Shown here piece after piece: positions 4,190 to 6,678 of a DNA stretch of 6,678 nucleotides. Position numbers and translations under genes: made by a program. The first letter of the stretch is position 1. Each line of letters opens with the position of its first letter. Below the pieces are notes generated by a model. That model ran no database searches, had not been told where the DNA came from, and saw only the letters and a program-made list of their open reading frames with translations. The stretch covers positions 1 through 6,678 of the forward strand of contig JAQBPS010000510.1 of the NCBI GenBank assembly GCA_028287415.1, given 5' to 3'. The stretch is from Bacillota bacterium. GTDB taxonomy: Bacteria > Bacillota > Sulfobacillia > Symbiobacteriales > Symbiobacteriaceae.

Positions 4190-6678
4190 TTACAGCACAG
4201 GTGGCCGCGGATTCAGAGTCACCAGGTTCAGGCTGAGGTTCTCCAGGCGGAGCAGTGGTGTCGTCTGCGCGGTCAGGGTGGACATCACCGTCATATCAAG
4301 CTGCAGCGCCCCACCGACACCGCTGGGCCGTGTCGCAGCAAACCACTGCCAGATGGCGGCAGCCAGGTTGCAGACAAACGGAGCGCTCGGGTCATAGCCG
4401 TCGGGACAGCCACCTGCCGGCACAGTGAAATCCTTAGTGACATCAATCCCGGTGTGGGGCAGCATGAGCACCGGCAGGCTGATCGCCGGGAGATTCGGCG
4501 ACAGCTGATAGCTGTAGCGGCACTCCAACTGGATCTGCTGCTGCTGCGGGACGTCGCCCTGGAAGAGGTTCAGAAACAGGTTGCTCAGTTGCCCGGCCAG
4601 CGTGCGCGTGACCGGGGAGCCGGAGCCAACAGCCGCCACGTCGATGGCGTCTGCGACGTCCACCTTCGGCAGCAGCGGGCCCGTGAACTTGACCTCCGGC
4701 GTCTGGTAGATGAACGGGTCAGCCGACCTGCGGCCTTTAATCAGCTCCTCGTTCCGGGTCAGGTAACCGGAGGCCCAGGCGTCTTGCATGACGAGCACAT
4801 TGAGGCACGGGAGCACCACCTTGCGGGCCGGCAGGGCCAGCCCCTTGTTCGCCAGCAGCGGGCCCTCACCATCGGCGAAGGTGTATTGGAACTGGCCGCC
4901 TGATGCGGTCACGCTCGTCGTGTAGCCCTCAATCGCGATGTCGGGGGCGCCGACACCCTGCGGCCGAGCCGATGTTTCCACGAGGGTCACCTGGAGCGCC
5001 CCCTGCTCATCCGCTGCCTCCGATACGTGGAACGTATACTGCGCCAGCGCTCTGTAGCCCAGCCGGGACCGCAGCATGCCGCGGTCCGCATGCCAGGACT
5101 GCCAACTCTGTGCGACGCGCCCGATGATGCCGATGGCGGAACGGAGCGCCACATCAGCCTTGGCCGCCGCATCCGGGGTGACCGCTGCGCCATCCAGCGG
5201 CCTTACGTAGGTATCCACATCCGCCTGGACGGCAGGGAAGACCGTCACGAACTCGGCCAGATCGGAGAAGAGGTCCCGCGTCACTACCGCATTGGCCATC
5301 AGCGCCGGTTTGATGTTGAACAGGACGGTGAAGTACGTCCGGTCCTGGGTGTAGTGGTAGGACTCGCTGTACGTGTAGGCAAAGTTCCACAGCCTGGCCT
5401 GCGCCAGCGGGTCGCTCACCTGACACTGTGCGGCCTGCGGCTGCTCCTGGGCCTGCGCCACGAGCGAGGGCGGCGTGGGATAGGCTCGCAGCACCAGCGG
5501 TACGTCAAATGTACCCAGGTCACCGTACAGGGGCCAGTGCGCAGGCTGGCTGGGGTCGGGCGGCACCACGAAGGCGAGCCAGGATGACGCCTGATACTCC
5601 ATGATGCCGGGCAGCTCGCCGATCTGGTGCTCGACATGGGTGGGCTGATAGGCCACGGCCAACTTCACGTAGGGCTGCACAGCGGCGCTGGCGGGGTCCT
5701 GCTTGTTACCGCGGCTGGTGAGCAGGCAGTTGATCAGGGCCGGATTGTCGGCGGTGGCGGGCGCCAGTGTCAGCTTCGGTGCAGTCAGCGCCACGGTGTC
5801 GGGCATTTGCGTGCCCGGCCGCGGCACGAGCGTGCCGAAGAGCCTGCCCGGCGTCTGCGCCGGGCCGGTGTCCACACTGGCAGCGACGCTCGCCTTGAAC
5901 TGGATCACCGCATCGGTGGCGTAGGCGCTCGAAAGCCGGACGAGCAGTTGCTGGCGGAACGCCTCCTGGGCGGCCGCGATCTGGTCGTCCGGCGGATTGT
6001 CCGCGGCGAACACGTGCATGACCAGACGCCGGATCGCATTCGCCAGCTCTGTCTTGCGGTCGAGCAGCTGCCGTACGTAGTTCGTGCCGGAAGGCGAGCG
6101 CTTGGTGAGAATCCCGGCCGGGGAGACATACTCCGGCGAGAGGAGCCGGTCGACGGCGGCCACGAACTGGCGGCCCCAGACATCCAAGTCAATGCCGCCA
6201 AAGTCCAGCGTACGGTCCGGCGCCGCCGTAAAGTCGATCGGCTTGCCGCTCTCGGGCTTATAGTCCCAGACGGGCACATCATTCCGATTCCCGAGCACGT
6301 TGTCGAGGGGGGCCGGCGCGTAGATCATGGGCTCACCGGGGTTCAGCATGGCATAGGCGATTGGCTGGCCGGCGGTGAGGCCCAACCGGACGATCCAGCA
6401 GGGGCTGTCGACGCCGGGCTGGCTAACCGCCCCGCGATCCGCCCCCGTGGCCAGCTTGGGCTGAGACTGGCCGGGCTGGCCCAGAGCCGATTCCAGTTGC
6501 ATGGCAAACAGCGTGAGCGACAGCGGGGCACCGTCCGCAGCCTGGCCGCGGAGCGGGGGTACGGTGGTGACGGATCGCCACACCGGGGGCGATGTGCGGA
6601 ACTCCGCATGCACGTAAGCCGCGGGCCGCTCAAGGATCAGCGAGGTGGCAAGGCGGAACACCTGGCTCTGGTTCAGCT
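4190..6678 (-). CDS. Large protein of unknown function (C-terminal 828 residues; start off the right edge)
   Basis: I do not recognise this family. The frame is open through the right edge; the GTG at 6661 has no ribosome binding site and in-frame codons (reading LNQSQ) continue upstream, so it is internal. Numbering from that GTG, the protein has no membrane helix and reads like a soluble, beta-rich, multi-part protein. About 155-265 is helical and contains GIDLDVWGRQFVAAVDRLL (156-174), a charged RKTELANAIRRLV helix (202-214), and AYATDAVIQF (246-255). About 290-460 and 535-660 are rich in Tyr, Trp and beta-type residues (e.g. YTYSESYHYTQDRTYFTVLF, 429-448). A striking segment is LTRNEELIKGRRSADPFIYQ (634-653). 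The C-terminus ends in alternating hydrophobics (LLRLENLSLNLVTL). Seven cysteines are scattered; no catalytic motif is evident. Composition and codon use look like the neighbours'. It precedes the exporter on the same strand; a functional link is not shown. It could be part of a cell-surface, toxin-complex or particle-like assembly, but nothing seen here proves that. Confidence 0.8.
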   Translation of the reverse strand, partial: LNQSQVFRLATSLILERPAAYVHAEFRTSPPVWRSVTTVPPLRGQAADGAPLSLTLFAMQLESALGQPGQSQPKLATGADRGAVSQPGVDSPCWIVRLGLTAGQPIAYAMLNPGEPMIYAPAPLDNVLGNRNDVPVWDYKPESGKPIDFTAAPDRTLDFGGIDLDVWGRQFVAAVDRLLSPEYVSPAGILTKRSPSGTNYVRQLLDRKTELANAIRRLVMHVFAADNPPDDQIAAAQEAFRQQLLVRLSSAYATDAVIQFKASVAASVDTGPAQTPGRLFGTLVPRPGTQMPDTVALTAPKLTLAPATADNPALINCLLTSRGNKQDPASAAVQPYVKLAVAYQPTHVEHQIGELPGIMEYQASSWLAFVVPPDPSQPAHWPLYGDLGTFDVPLVLRAYPTPPSLVAQAQEQPQAAQCQVSDPLAQARLWNFAYTYSESYHYTQDRTYFTVLFNIKPALMANAVVTRDLFSDLAEFVTVFPAVQADVDTYVRPLDGAAVTPDAAAKADVALRSAIGIIGRVAQSWQSWHADRGMLRSRLGYRALAQYTFHVSEAADEQGALQVTLVETSARPQGVGAPDIAIEGYTTSVTASGGQFQYTFADGEGPLLANKGLALPARKVVLPCLNVLVMQDAWASGYLTRNEELIKGRRSADPFIYQTPEVKFTGPLLPKVDVADAIDVAAVGSGSPVTRTLAGQLSNLFLNLFQGDVPQQQQIQLECRYSYQLSPNLPAISLPVLMLPHTGIDVTKDFTVPAGGCPDGYDPSAPFVCNLAAAIWQWFAATRPSGVGGALQLDMTVMSTLTAQTTPLLRLENLSLNLVTLNPRPPVL

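Noticed and set aside
4124..4903. 259-codon plus-strand frame, and a similar one at 5027-5587
   Set aside because: Both are antisense to the 828-residue frame, rich in Arg/Gln/His, and without start signals. The minus frame is far longer and has a normal residue mix.
1..6678. CRISPR array, tRNA/rRNA gene, insertion sequence or attachment site
   Set aside because: I saw no regularly spaced repeats, cloverleaf or rRNA-like sequence, transposase motif or flanking direct repeats anywhere in the window.

Overview
The window is GC-rich bacterial DNA that is almost fully coding. Strong purine-rich Shine-Dalgarno sequences, intrinsic-terminator hairpins, a stand-alone infA and an ArAE_1-type membrane protein together fit a high-GC member of the Firmicutes, for example a Symbiobacterium-like organism. 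That assignment is inferred from style and protein families and was not tested by any search.

Layout. (1) Positions 1-1438, minus strand: most of an oligopeptide/dipeptide-type ABC permease. One reading frame appears to join a DppB-like half to the start of a DppC-like half, and it runs off the left edge. (2) 1631-1673: a strong hairpin terminator separating the permease from infA. (3) 1689-1907, minus: a complete 72-residue translation initiation factor IF-1, in its own transcription unit. (4) 1908-2371: a 464-base divergent control region. It has a minus-strand promoter for infA, a very good plus-strand promoter, and two related hairpins (cores GGTGC...GCACC), one in each leader. The plus-strand hairpin is followed by a U-rich tract and looks like an attenuator or a small-RNA terminator. 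(5) 2372-2842, plus: a 156-residue protein I do not recognise. (6) 2887-2968: two adjacent hairpins with nearly the same stem base (CAAAGGGAG/CTCCCTTTG), placed between convergent genes. (7) 2978-4042, minus: a complete FUSC/aromatic-acid-exporter-like membrane protein. (8) 4043-4189: a hairpin-dense spacer. (9) 4190-6678, minus: the C-terminal 828 residues of a large, apparently soluble protein of unknown function whose start lies outside the window.

The genes do not form one obvious pathway. infA, the 156-residue gene and the permease each seem to have their own promoter. Only the exporter and the large unknown gene are candidates for co-transcription (same strand, 147-base gap). The parts most worth attention are the paired leader hairpins around the divergent infA/156-residue pair, the orphan infA itself, the fused permease, and the large unclassified protein.
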